Shown: piece after piece, positions 28,101-33,688 of the stretch | Layout of the letters: every line of letters starts with the position of its first letter | How positions within the stretch are numbered: the stretch's first letter is position 1 | Assembly: GCA_017440965.1 (NCBI GenBank) | Contig: JAFSGH010000040.1 | Span: 1 to 46,549, forward strand | Length of the DNA stretch: 46,549 nucleotides | Source: Clostridia bacterium | GTDB lineage: Bacteria; Bacillota; Clostridia; Oscillospirales; Acutalibacteraceae | Direction: 5' to 3' | Position numbers and translations under genes: made by a program | Notes under the pieces: generated by a model | Seen by the model: the letters and a program-made list of their open reading frames with translations, nothing else | Told to the model about the DNA's origin: nothing | Database searches by the model: none

Positions 28101-28272
28101 ATATGAAGCTGAGGGCGCATATGCAAAGACAAAGCTTAATGTATTTGAAGGAGCAAAGAAGGTTGCCCTTACAAATATGCTTGAAGAGGAAACTGAGGAA
28201 TTCGCAGATGTAAAATCTGTTGAGCTTACCTTCAGGCCCTTCGAGATAAAGACAGTTAAAGTATATTATTGA
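25183..28272 (+). CDS. GH38 alpha-mannosidase
   Basis: The protein has 1029 residues, without a signal peptide. GH38 enzymes are retaining, metal-dependent alpha-mannosidases. Features are an N-terminal beta-sandwich (about 1-240), zinc motif GHSHMDTAWLW (about 257-267), the nucleophile Asp in FWLPDTFGYSA (about 372), FGFGDGGGGP (about 465), LYLELHRGTLTNQ, and LLLNQFHDILPGTCI (about 570). C-terminal beta-domains follow. The start has CGGAGG. It acts on imported N-glycan or mannoside fragments in the cytosol. A membrane protein gene follows 31 nt downstream and may be co-transcribed. Confidence 0.96.
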   Translation: MLNDKQIERLLGKMERFIAQLEPRIFVKVGELNNVEMCHVDKRYHSLPELPFVKAEKGCEWKGEGTYCWFKGDFTVPAELDGRTLFIKPHIGGYEALLFVNGMPFGTFASKIVVTSHGNHYCDMLKYAPKAGEKLDIALEYYAGHYVPGTSPFETNRLSDFRFTYNGADICVKDYEVSEFYFDLKTIYQLYMNLPEKSFRRAKVINALVDIYNKVPMATEDVPFECVLDGLRDAKDIIKDVLAAKNGDSAPKAAIIGHSHMDTAWLWHVGETVKKCARTYANQLSLMQQYPEYKFIQSSACHSDMIRKYYPELFEEIKKAVAEGRYEPNGGVWVECDCNITSGESMIRQFLWGQRFTRKHFGYTSNCFWLPDTFGYSAAIPQIMKGCAVDYFLTTKISWNDTNDFPYDTFYWQGIDGTKVFTHFNTTHHAPDAEDVYDRINNGIKQRGVTDKRMLTFGFGDGGGGPEFEMIEMARRIEDLEGVPKTEYKLVGDFMKELEDTCVSPNTYRGELYLELHRGTLTNQHTIKRNNRKSEYALRDLEFVTVNDAVSRDKAADSCDIAPLYETLLLNQFHDILPGTCINKAHKESREQTTALIKEAKEKTAMLIRTNDDNTVTVINTLSFDRNDVLFLNVPEGLMVDGRYKQQRYVDLDGNSILLVGGVKVPAFSSVTLTLKEYDLRFSSNFLKEGNKLSAPLYEVEFAENGTVSSYYDKRVGRQIVNGENFNTLLMAEDVPMSWDNWDVDADYENKFRNVSELISSETVSVGRVAYIIRNKYRISDASTVTQDMMFFADSAEIRFDTIIDWNDNHKFLKVAFDTDVYDDFARHEIQFGYAKRPTTRNTSEEQAKFEVLNHKYSDISEARYGVAVLNDCKYGISAKDGSLRLSLHKGGNRPDHEGDTDGLHRVVYSVLPHDSGFGSEAVIKPSYMLNVPVLQVNGSADIKPLVTVNADNCIIETIKPCEDTQKAFIARIYEAEGAYAKTKLNVFEGAKKVALTNMLEEETEEFADVKSVELTFRPFEIKTVKVYY

Positions 28273-28303
28273 TCTACAGATAAATTTTAAGGAGGAAACG
28301 ATA

Positions 28304-28936
28304 ATGATAACTCAAAAAAAATACAGTGCATTGCCGGGACTTACCGGCTGTGCATTATCCCTGCTTCTTATCGTTTCCTTCTTTATTCCGAGAATCTGGG
28401 CAGATAATACAACAGCAGAATCATTCAATACGGTCCTTATCATTGTTATTCTCTGTATTGCAATTCATCTTGTCCGTAAGACTTCAGCATTGTTTTTTGA
28501 GCATGTTTGGCAGAATATAGGCTTTACTGTGCTGATAATGATTCCCATCTTTAATATAGTTGTGGCTGCGTGTCAGTTTATATGGGGAAATATTGCTCTT
28601 ATGCAGACGCCGTTGTTTACTGCATTTATGGTTATGTTTTCTCTTCCTGCCTTTTGCTGTTATTATTTTACGGTAATATGGCTGTTCTGTAAAAGAGACC
28701 GCAGACTTATGACAGGTGCTACTATACTGGATGCAGTCGGTCTGATATATTGTCTTATCCGTCTTGCCGATCGCGTGTTTTTACCTCTTGCTGTAAATGC
28801 AGGCAAGGAGATAACTGATTTTGTCTCTCAAATGTTTTCATTCAGTCCCTGGTTCTCTCTTGCTATGTATGTTCTGGCTTTTGTTAATTTTATAGTTTGT
28901 GCGAAGATATTTTCCGAATCTGCATCGAATAAATAA
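28304..28936 (+). CDS. Six-helix membrane protein of unknown function
   Basis: The protein has 210 residues. About six hydrophobic segments (for example LTGCALSLLLIVSFFIP, VLIIVILCIAIHLV, FTVLIMIPIFNIVVAAC, FTAFMVMFSLPAFCCYYF, FSLAMYVLAFVNFIVCA) with short charged loops suggest an integral membrane protein. I recognise no family. It starts after AAGGAGG and lies 31 nt after the GH38 gene, suggesting a shared transcript. A transport role is possible but unsupported. Confidence 0.75.
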   Translation: MITQKKYSALPGLTGCALSLLLIVSFFIPRIWADNTTAESFNTVLIIVILCIAIHLVRKTSALFFEHVWQNIGFTVLIMIPIFNIVVAACQFIWGNIALMQTPLFTAFMVMFSLPAFCCYYFTVIWLFCKRDRRLMTGATILDAVGLIYCLIRLADRVFLPLAVNAGKEITDFVSQMFSFSPWFSLAMYVLAFVNFIVCAKIFSESASNK

Positions 28937-28983
28937 GCAAATATAAAAACAGTAAAAATGTTTAAAAAATTATAAAAAAGTGC

Positions 28984-29012
28984 TTGACAAAGTCATATTG
29001 ATGATGTATAAT
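28984..29012 (+). promoter_or_regulatory. Consensus promoter for tRNA-Gln
   Basis: TTGACA (28984-28989), a 17-nt spacer and TATAAT (29007-29012): a perfect sigma-A promoter, ending 25 bp before the tRNA. Confidence 0.92.
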
Positions 29013-29037
29013 TCAATTCGTTCCGCAAACAGAATAT

Positions 29038-29111
29038 AGAGGTATAGTGTAACGGTAACACTCCGGACTCTGACTCCGTCATTTAAGGTTCGAATCCTTA
29101 TACCTCTGCCA
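29038..29111 (+). tRNA. tRNA-Gln (anticodon CTG)
   Basis: A cloverleaf of 74 nt is seen. The acceptor stem is AGAGGTA/TACCTCT, the D stem GTGT/ACAC, the anticodon loop CTCTGAC with CTG at 29070-29072, and the T stem TAAGG/CCTTA with loop TTCGAAT. The 3' end is GCCA, so CCA is encoded. The first anticodon-stem pair is a C-T mismatch. A consensus promoter precedes it and a terminator follows directly. Confidence 0.95.
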
Positions 29112-29147
29112 AAAAATTCGACAAGTTTCGACTTGTCGAATTTTTTT
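29111..29147 (+). terminator. Terminator of tRNA-Gln
   Basis: The arms ATTCGACAAG and CTTGTCGAAT around a 6-nt loop are followed by a run of T, beginning right at the CCA end of the tRNA. Confidence 0.93.
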
Positions 29148-29150
29148 ATC

Positions 29151-29333
29151 CAAGCCACAGGCTTGGCATATCATCGCCGCGCGAAGCGAGGTGTATATCA
29201 TCAAGGGCGGCGAGCCGCCCTTGTATCTCATCACGCGCCAGCGTGCATTTTCCTGCGGCTTGATGAGATGCAACACTGCGTGTTGATGATATGCAATTCC
29301 TGCGGAATTGATGATATACAAGGCTTCACCTTG
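29151..29333. repeat. Mosaic array of short hairpins with GATGATATR linkers
   Basis: At least six perfect or near-perfect small palindromes with different stems occur in a row: CAAGC (29151-29165), CAAGGGCGG (29202-29223), CACGC (29232-29245), AACAC (29272-29284), CAATTCC (29294-29310) and CAAGG (29319-29333). Near-constant linkers separate them: CATATCATC-like in the left half (29167, 29194, 29224) and GATGATATG-like in the right half (29262, 29285, 29310), so the two halves are in opposite orientation. The unit length is about 23-30 bp. I see no credible coding frame. It may be a mobile or structured intergenic element placed after a tRNA gene. Confidence 0.7.
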
Positions 29334-29443
29334 ATTTATGTGAGGGTTCAAATTCATACGCAAAACCAGCAAAAATATCTTTTTTGTAGCCCATAGACAG
29401 AAAAACGGTTTTTCGTAAGTGTTTGAAGCTGCTTTTCGTTATA

Positions 29444-29473
29444 ACACTTTTGCACTTAAAAACGACACTTTTG
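29444..29473 (+). promoter_or_regulatory. LytTR/AgrA-type direct repeat upstream of the small peptide gene
   Basis: The 9-bp repeat ACACTTTTG occurs at 29444-29452 and 29465-29473, with a 12-bp gap (21 bp start to start). This is the geometry known for AgrA-type LytTR regulators. It ends 19 bp before a TTGACA box. A near-identical pair occurs at 31716-31745. The LytTR regulator encoded at 29722 is the obvious candidate binder (inference). Confidence 0.65.
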
Positions 29474-29492
29474 AATAATAATTAAATGCTTG

Positions 29493-29521
29493 TTGACAAA
29501 GAAATAACTGATTGCTAAAAT
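29493..29521 (+). promoter_or_regulatory. Strong promoter for the small peptide gene
   Basis: TTGACA (29493-29498), a 17-nt spacer and TAAAAT (29516-29521). The predicted start is near 29528. Together with the terminator at 29656 it defines a transcript of about 155 nt. Confidence 0.8.
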
Positions 29522-29552
29522 ATTAAAAAATATTAAAAGGCGGGTGGATAAA

Positions 29553-29627
29553 ATGACTAACAGCAGAGATAATGTAAATCAGCTTGTATTGATCCGAGAT
29601 GTCGTTTTGTCTGCTTTGATAAGTTGA
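29553..29627 (+). CDS. 24-residue leaderless peptide, candidate signal or PSM-like peptide
   Basis: The peptide has 24 residues. It begins MTNSRDNVNQ and ends VVLSALIS: a polar N-terminal third and a hydrophobic, potentially amphipathic C-terminal helix with Arg15 and Asp16. There is no Cys, no Gly-Gly leader and no AgrD-like acidic tail. A GGTGG site lies 5 nt upstream. It has its own consensus promoter, an upstream LytTR-type repeat and its own terminator. LytTR regulator, GHKL kinase and two ABC exporter genes follow. By analogy with staphylococcal phenol-soluble modulins (leaderless, AgrA-controlled, ABC-exported) it could be an exported peptide or pheromone. It could also be a non-coding transcript with a chance frame. 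Confidence 0.5.
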   Translation: MTNSRDNVNQLVLIRDVVLSALIS

Positions 29628-29655
29628 CTTAATATATTTTGTTTTGTTTATTTCG

Positions 29656-29687
29656 ACACTTCCGGATTGTGCGGAAGTGTTTTTTTG
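29656..29687 (+). terminator. Terminator of the small peptide transcript
   Basis: ACACTTCCG (29656-29664) pairs perfectly with CGGAAGTGT (29672-29680) and is followed by seven T. It separates the short transcript from the regulator-kinase genes, which may be expressed by read-through; I saw no clear second promoter in the 40 bp before the regulator. Confidence 0.92.
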
Positions 29688-29721
29688 ATTTATGTAAGAT
29701 TTGTTCTTGAAAGGAGCTTAT

Positions 29722-30429
29722 ATGAAGATCTGCATTTGTGATGATGACATTTTTACGGTAAAGGAGATCAGAAATCTGCTTTTACCGTTTCAGACAGAAG
29801 ACGGTTTTGAAATTTCCGAATTATACAGCGGAGAAGAACTGCTTGAACATTATGAAAGCGGCAACAGCTTTGACATTATTTTTCTTGACATAGAAATGCA
29901 GGATATTAACGGTATTGAGGCTGCAGAGCGGATAAGACAACTGTCTGCCGATACAATTATAATTTTTGTTTCCGCGCATCAGAATTATATTTTTGACGCA
30001 TTCAGAGCGGAAGCTCTCCATTTTCTTGTAAAGCCTGTTAAGGAAAAAGAGTTTTCTGAAGTTTTTAACAGAGCTATGAAGAAATATGCAACGGTAAATT
30101 CAGATATAGTGCTGAAATGGGAAAGCACGAGAAACAGGATCTCGGTAAATAAGATAAGCTATGTTGAAGGTTATCGCAGACACCTGACTGTTCATACATC
30201 TGAAGGGATATTTGAGTCTGTCGGAAAGATATCAGAGATATATGAGCTTCTGAGACCTCACGGTTTTGTTCGTGTTCATCAGGGCTTTATAGTTAATATG
30301 AATCGTATTAAACACTTCAGAACTAATGAGATTGAGCTTGTTGACGGCTCAAGAGTTGCTGTCAGTGTAAGAAAAAAACAAGAGGCTTTGAAGACCTATG
30401 ATATTTTTATAAGAAAGTGCGGTTGGTAA
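29722..30429 (+). CDS. LytTR-family response regulator (AgrA-like)
   Basis: The protein has 235 residues. The receiver domain contains CDDD (about residues 6-9), phospho-acceptor Asp56 (IIFLDIEMQDING), and the VSAHQ and FLVKPV switch residues. The C-terminal LytTR domain contains RISVNKISYVEGYRRHLTVHT, FVRVHQGFIVNMNRI and a final ELVDGSRVAVSVRKK strand. The start at 29722 has an AAAGGAG site; the frame from 29701 lacks one. The kinase gene begins 1 nt after its stop. It likely controls the repeats at 29444 and 31716, and so the peptide gene and the ABC genes. Confidence 0.95.
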   Translation: MKICICDDDIFTVKEIRNLLLPFQTEDGFEISELYSGEELLEHYESGNSFDIIFLDIEMQDINGIEAAERIRQLSADTIIIFVSAHQNYIFDAFRAEALHFLVKPVKEKEFSEVFNRAMKKYATVNSDIVLKWESTRNRISVNKISYVEGYRRHLTVHTSEGIFESVGKISEIYELLRPHGFVRVHQGFIVNMNRIKHFRTNEIELVDGSRVAVSVRKKQEALKTYDIFIRKCGW

Positions 30430-30430
30430 A

Positions 30431-31732
30431 ATGATAAGAGTTATTGCTTATATTCTTTTTGCTTGTGTTGAGATATACACTATGGATATGCTGTTTAAGA
30501 ATATGTCAAAAAAGAAGCTTACGGGAATAATACTTCCTGTTTTTATGTTAACGGCTGTAACAGTCAATACTGTTGTTTCATATTTTTTTGCGGGGACAGG
30601 TGTGATGCTTCTGGGATTAGGTGTTATCACAGCATTTGTATTTGCTCTGGTGTATAGTGTAAAGATACATTTTGCGATCATCAGCAGTGTTCTTTTCGTT
30701 ATGATACAGGCAGGCTTTGAAACTGTCATAACCCTTCTTACAAGTCTGTTTATCGGAACCGGAACAATTAATTTTCTGCAAAATGATTATATCTTTCTCG
30801 GAATGGGCTTGATATGTAAGTTTGCGGCATTTATGTTCATCTTTTTCGTTTCAAAAAAAGTCGGAAAGGTTGATTTAGGAATTTCAAAGGGTATTTCAGC
30901 TCTTCTGATGATTCAGCCGATTGCAACCGTTTTTGTTACATTGGTGATGCTTAAATGTAATTACGGACTTGAAAGTATTCCCGCTGTTTTGTTTTCTGCT
31001 GTCGCAGTTTTGATGATAGCCTCAAACCTTGTTACACTGTTTCTTATTTACAGACAAAAAGATTATATAGAGGCAAAGGAACGGCTCAGCTTTGCAAACG
31101 AACAGATAAAAAATCAGCTTGCTCACTATGAAGAGCTTTACCGCTATCAGAATGAAATCAGAGCTTTCAGGCACGATATTAAAAATAAAATGCTGTCTGT
31201 TGCAGGACTTATTGCAGACGGTCAGATCGAAAAAGCCGCGGAAGCAGTAAAGGGAGAGGCAGATTTCCTTGATGAAGCGAATAACAGTGTAATAAACTCG
31301 GGAAATCCTGCAATTGATGCTGTTTTGCAGTCAAAGCTTGTAACGGCTGAAAAGAAAAACATCAGGCTTGATTTTACCGTAAGACTTTCCGAAGAACTAT
31401 ATGCGGATGTTCTTGAACTCGGTGTTATTATCGGTAATGCACTTGACAATGCAATTGAAGCAACCGAGGCTATCGGAAAAGACAGAGACAAAACGATTTT
31501 TGTGAAAATCCTGTCTATGGGCGGCAGAATAGTTATTTCCGTTGAAAATCCTGTAAAAGCTGAGGTTGATACAAAGCATATTGGAACTGTTAAGGCAGAT
31601 AAACTAAACCACGGATACGGACTCAAGAGTATTAAGACGATTGTCCAAAAATATGACGGCGATGTTTTTGTTTCCTGTGAAAGAAATGTATTCACAACAA
31701 GCATCAACATCTGTAACACTTTTGCACATTAA
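30431..31732 (+). CDS. GHKL-domain sensor histidine kinase (AgrC/ComD-like)
   Basis: The protein has 433 residues. About six membrane helices occupy residues 1-205. A coiled linker carries the phospho-acceptor His248 (IRAFRHDIKNKM). A GHKL ATPase follows with the N-box ALDNAIEA and the G-box GYGLKSI near the end. This polytopic layout is that of peptide-pheromone receptors. It is translated with the LytTR regulator. Its last codons overlap the second LytTR-type repeat (31716-31724). The ligand is inferred to be the upstream peptide, not shown. Confidence 0.93.
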   Translation: MIRVIAYILFACVEIYTMDMLFKNMSKKKLTGIILPVFMLTAVTVNTVVSYFFAGTGVMLLGLGVITAFVFALVYSVKIHFAIISSVLFVMIQAGFETVITLLTSLFIGTGTINFLQNDYIFLGMGLICKFAAFMFIFFVSKKVGKVDLGISKGISALLMIQPIATVFVTLVMLKCNYGLESIPAVLFSAVAVLMIASNLVTLFLIYRQKDYIEAKERLSFANEQIKNQLAHYEELYRYQNEIRAFRHDIKNKMLSVAGLIADGQIEKAAEAVKGEADFLDEANNSVINSGNPAIDAVLQSKLVTAEKKNIRLDFTVRLSEELYADVLELGVIIGNALDNAIEATEAIGKDRDKTIFVKILSMGGRIVISVENPVKAEVDTKHIGTVKADKLNHGYGLKSIKTIVQKYDGDVFVSCERNVFTTSINICNTFAH

Positions 31733-31745
31733 AAAAACACTATTG
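31716..31745 (+). promoter_or_regulatory. Second LytTR/AgrA-type direct repeat, upstream of the ABC exporter genes
   Basis: ACACTTTTG (31716-31724) and ACACTATTG (31737-31745) have the same 21-bp start-to-start spacing as at 29444. The first copy shares the 14-base string TAACACTTTTGCAC with the other site. It lies across the 3' end of the kinase gene. Confidence 0.65.
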
Positions 31746-31754
31746 CAGAACATA

Positions 31755-31783
31755 TTTAAATCGTTTCATTTTTGATCTATTAT
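31755..31783 (+). promoter_or_regulatory. Probable activator-dependent promoter of the ABC genes
   Basis: TTTAAA (31755-31760), a 17-nt spacer and TATTAT (31778-31783). The -35 is poor, as expected of an activated promoter. The distance from repeat to -10 is 10 bp, or one helical turn, shorter than at the peptide promoter. Confidence 0.45.
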
Positions 31784-31794
31784 GAATCCGAAGC

Positions 31795-31826
31795 GGCGAA
31801 GGCTATGCTTTCGCCTTTATTTTTTT
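31795..31826 (+). terminator. Terminator-like hairpin after the kinase gene and at the start of the ABC transcript
   Basis: GGCGAAGGC (31795-31803) pairs with GCTTTCGCC (31807-31815) with one wobble and is followed by TTTATTTTTTT. It should end the kinase transcript. RNA starting from the promoter just upstream (about 31790) would begin within this hairpin and carry it as a 5' stem. Confidence 0.8.
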
Positions 31827-31870
31827 CGGCAGATAAAAGATGACGAACAGTAAAAAGGAGATGAAATGAT

Positions 31871-33688
31871 TTGAATGTAAAAAGAAAAAAATACAGTTAC
31901 ATAAGTAATCTAAGCTTTATGCTGAAAGAGCATTGGAGGTTTGATAAGTCTTATGTTATTACGCAGGCTGTATTGACACCGTTGGGAGCATTGACATCGG
32001 TTATTGCAGCATATTTACCGAAGATAGTTCTTGATTGCGTTGAGAACCGATCAACAGCCGGTGATATGATCATTAAGGTCAGCATTATGTCTGTTTTTTT
32101 GATGATATTCAGCTTTATGCAGGGAGGAGCGCAAACAAAAATACATCAGGGAAACAGGCTGACAAGAGATGTTATGCTTCATAAACTCATTTGCGACAAG
32201 ATCATGGATATGGATTATAACAATTATATCTATAATGAGACCCGTCTTTTACGAGAAAAAGCCTGGAACGGTGCCAGAAGCTGGGAAAGCAGTGTTGCAA
32301 GATTTCTTGAATACAACTGTACGCTTGCATCTTCGGTGTTTGGCTTTTCTGCATTCACGGTAATAATTGTTGAATGTAACCCGTGGTTTATTCCTATTCT
32401 TGTCATCAGCTACGGCATAAGCATGCTCGGATGGTTACTGCTGATGAAGTGGAAGGACAAAATGAAAGACAAGGTCGCTGAGATATTCCTTCGTTTGCAC
32501 TATGTGACATACCGTTCAAAGGATTTTTCAAATGCAAAGGATGTAAGAATATATAATATGTCCGATTTTCTTATGAGAAAGCTTGATAAGCATCTTGAGG
32601 ATGTTACCGGATGGAATATTGCAAGAAACAACGGACATTATTACAACTGTATGCTTGAAGATGTGCTGAAATTCGCCATAAGTGTCGGAGCATATGTTTA
32701 TCTTATTTATCTTAAGATCAATTCTGATATGACTCTCGGTGATTTCTCCCTTTATTTCGGTGCAATAACCGGTTTCGGACAGTGGATAGCAAGGCTTGTT
32801 GATTCAATAGCAGAAATGCTCACAAGTGCACATAATGTCAGTGATTTCAGAAGCTTTCTTGATATTGAAGATAAGATGAATAAGGGAAAAGGTGAAAAGC
32901 TTCCCTCGGAAAATGCTTTGCCCTGTGAGATCGAGCTTAAAAACATCACTTTTGCTTATGATGAAGCAGAGAAGGCAACAGTTGAGAAATTTTCATTGAA
33001 AATAAATAAGGGTGAAAAAATTGCAATAGTCGGGGTAAACGGTGCCGGAAAGTCAACTCTTGTCAAGCTTATCTGCGGTCTGTTTATTCCGCAGGAAGGT
33101 CAGATACTTATAAACGGTACAGACAGCCGGCTTTTCAACCGAGATGAATATTACAGATTGTTTTCAACTCTCTTTCAGGATTGTTCACTTCTTCCTGCAA
33201 CAATTGCAAAAAATATTGCTCTCTGCGAAGAAGAAAAAATTGACCGCGCAAGACTTTATGAGTGTATGCGTCTTGCGGGAATTCTTGAAAAGGTCAATTG
33301 TCTTGAGCTAAAGGAGAATACTTTGCTTGTGCGGGAGGTTCACGAGGGAGCGGTAGCTTTTTCGGGCGGTGAGCTTCAGAGACTTCTTCTTGCGAGAGCT
33401 CTTTATAAAGATGCCCCTGTGATCATACTTGATGAGCCTACTGCGGCGCTGGATCCTATAGCTGAAAATGATATGTATATGAAATACAGTGAGCTTACAA
33501 GGGATAAAACAGCAATCTACATTTCGCACAGGCTTTCCTCAACACGCTTTTGTGACAGAATAATCCTTCTTGATAATGCTGAGATCGTAGAATCGGGAAC
33601 TCACGAGGAATTGATATCTCTCGGCGGCAAGTATGCTGAAATGTTTGAAACTCAAAGCAAGTATTACAGAGAGGAGGCGGTAATATGA
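31871..33688 (+). CDS. ABC exporter half-transporter 1 (membrane and ATPase domains)
   Basis: The protein has about 605 residues. Six membrane helices (about 30-320) are followed by a nucleotide-binding domain with Walker A GVNGAGKST (about 389-397), Q-loop FQD, signature SGGELQR (about 497), Walker B VIILDEPTAALDP (about 520) and H-loop ISHRLSS. There is no N-terminal C39 peptidase. The start is TTG at 31871, 10 nt after AAGGAG; no ATG in frame is better placed before residue 17. Its last 4 nt overlap the second half-transporter, so the two probably form a heterodimer that exports a peptide or lipid. Both ATP sites look intact. Confidence 0.92.
   Translation: MNVKRKKYSYISNLSFMLKEHWRFDKSYVITQAVLTPLGALTSVIAAYLPKIVLDCVENRSTAGDMIIKVSIMSVFLMIFSFMQGGAQTKIHQGNRLTRDVMLHKLICDKIMDMDYNNYIYNETRLLREKAWNGARSWESSVARFLEYNCTLASSVFGFSAFTVIIVECNPWFIPILVISYGISMLGWLLLMKWKDKMKDKVAEIFLRLHYVTYRSKDFSNAKDVRIYNMSDFLMRKLDKHLEDVTGWNIARNNGHYYNCMLEDVLKFAISVGAYVYLIYLKINSDMTLGDFSLYFGAITGFGQWIARLVDSIAEMLTSAHNVSDFRSFLDIEDKMNKGKGEKLPSENALPCEIELKNITFAYDEAEKATVEKFSLKINKGEKIAIVGVNGAGKSTLVKLICGLFIPQEGQILINGTDSRLFNRDEYYRLFSTLFQDCSLLPATIAKNIALCEEEKIDRARLYECMRLAGILEKVNCLELKENTLLVREVHEGAVAFSGGELQRLLLARALYKDAPVIILDEPTAALDPIAENDMYMKYSELTRDKTAIYISHRLSSTRFCDRIILLDNAEIVESGTHEELISLGGKYAEMFETQSKYYREEAVI

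Noticed and set aside
29151-29333. CRISPR array
   Set aside because: The constant parts are only 9-11 bp, change orientation midway, and the intervening units are palindromic; no cas genes nearby.
29133-29396. Open frames across the hairpin array after tRNA-Gln
   Set aside because: The frame begins inside the tRNA terminator and the translation reflects palindromic repeats, not protein-like composition.
29553-29627. AgrD-type cyclic lactone peptide
   Set aside because: No Cys or Ser at the expected thiolactone position followed by an acidic tail, and no AgrB gene beside it.
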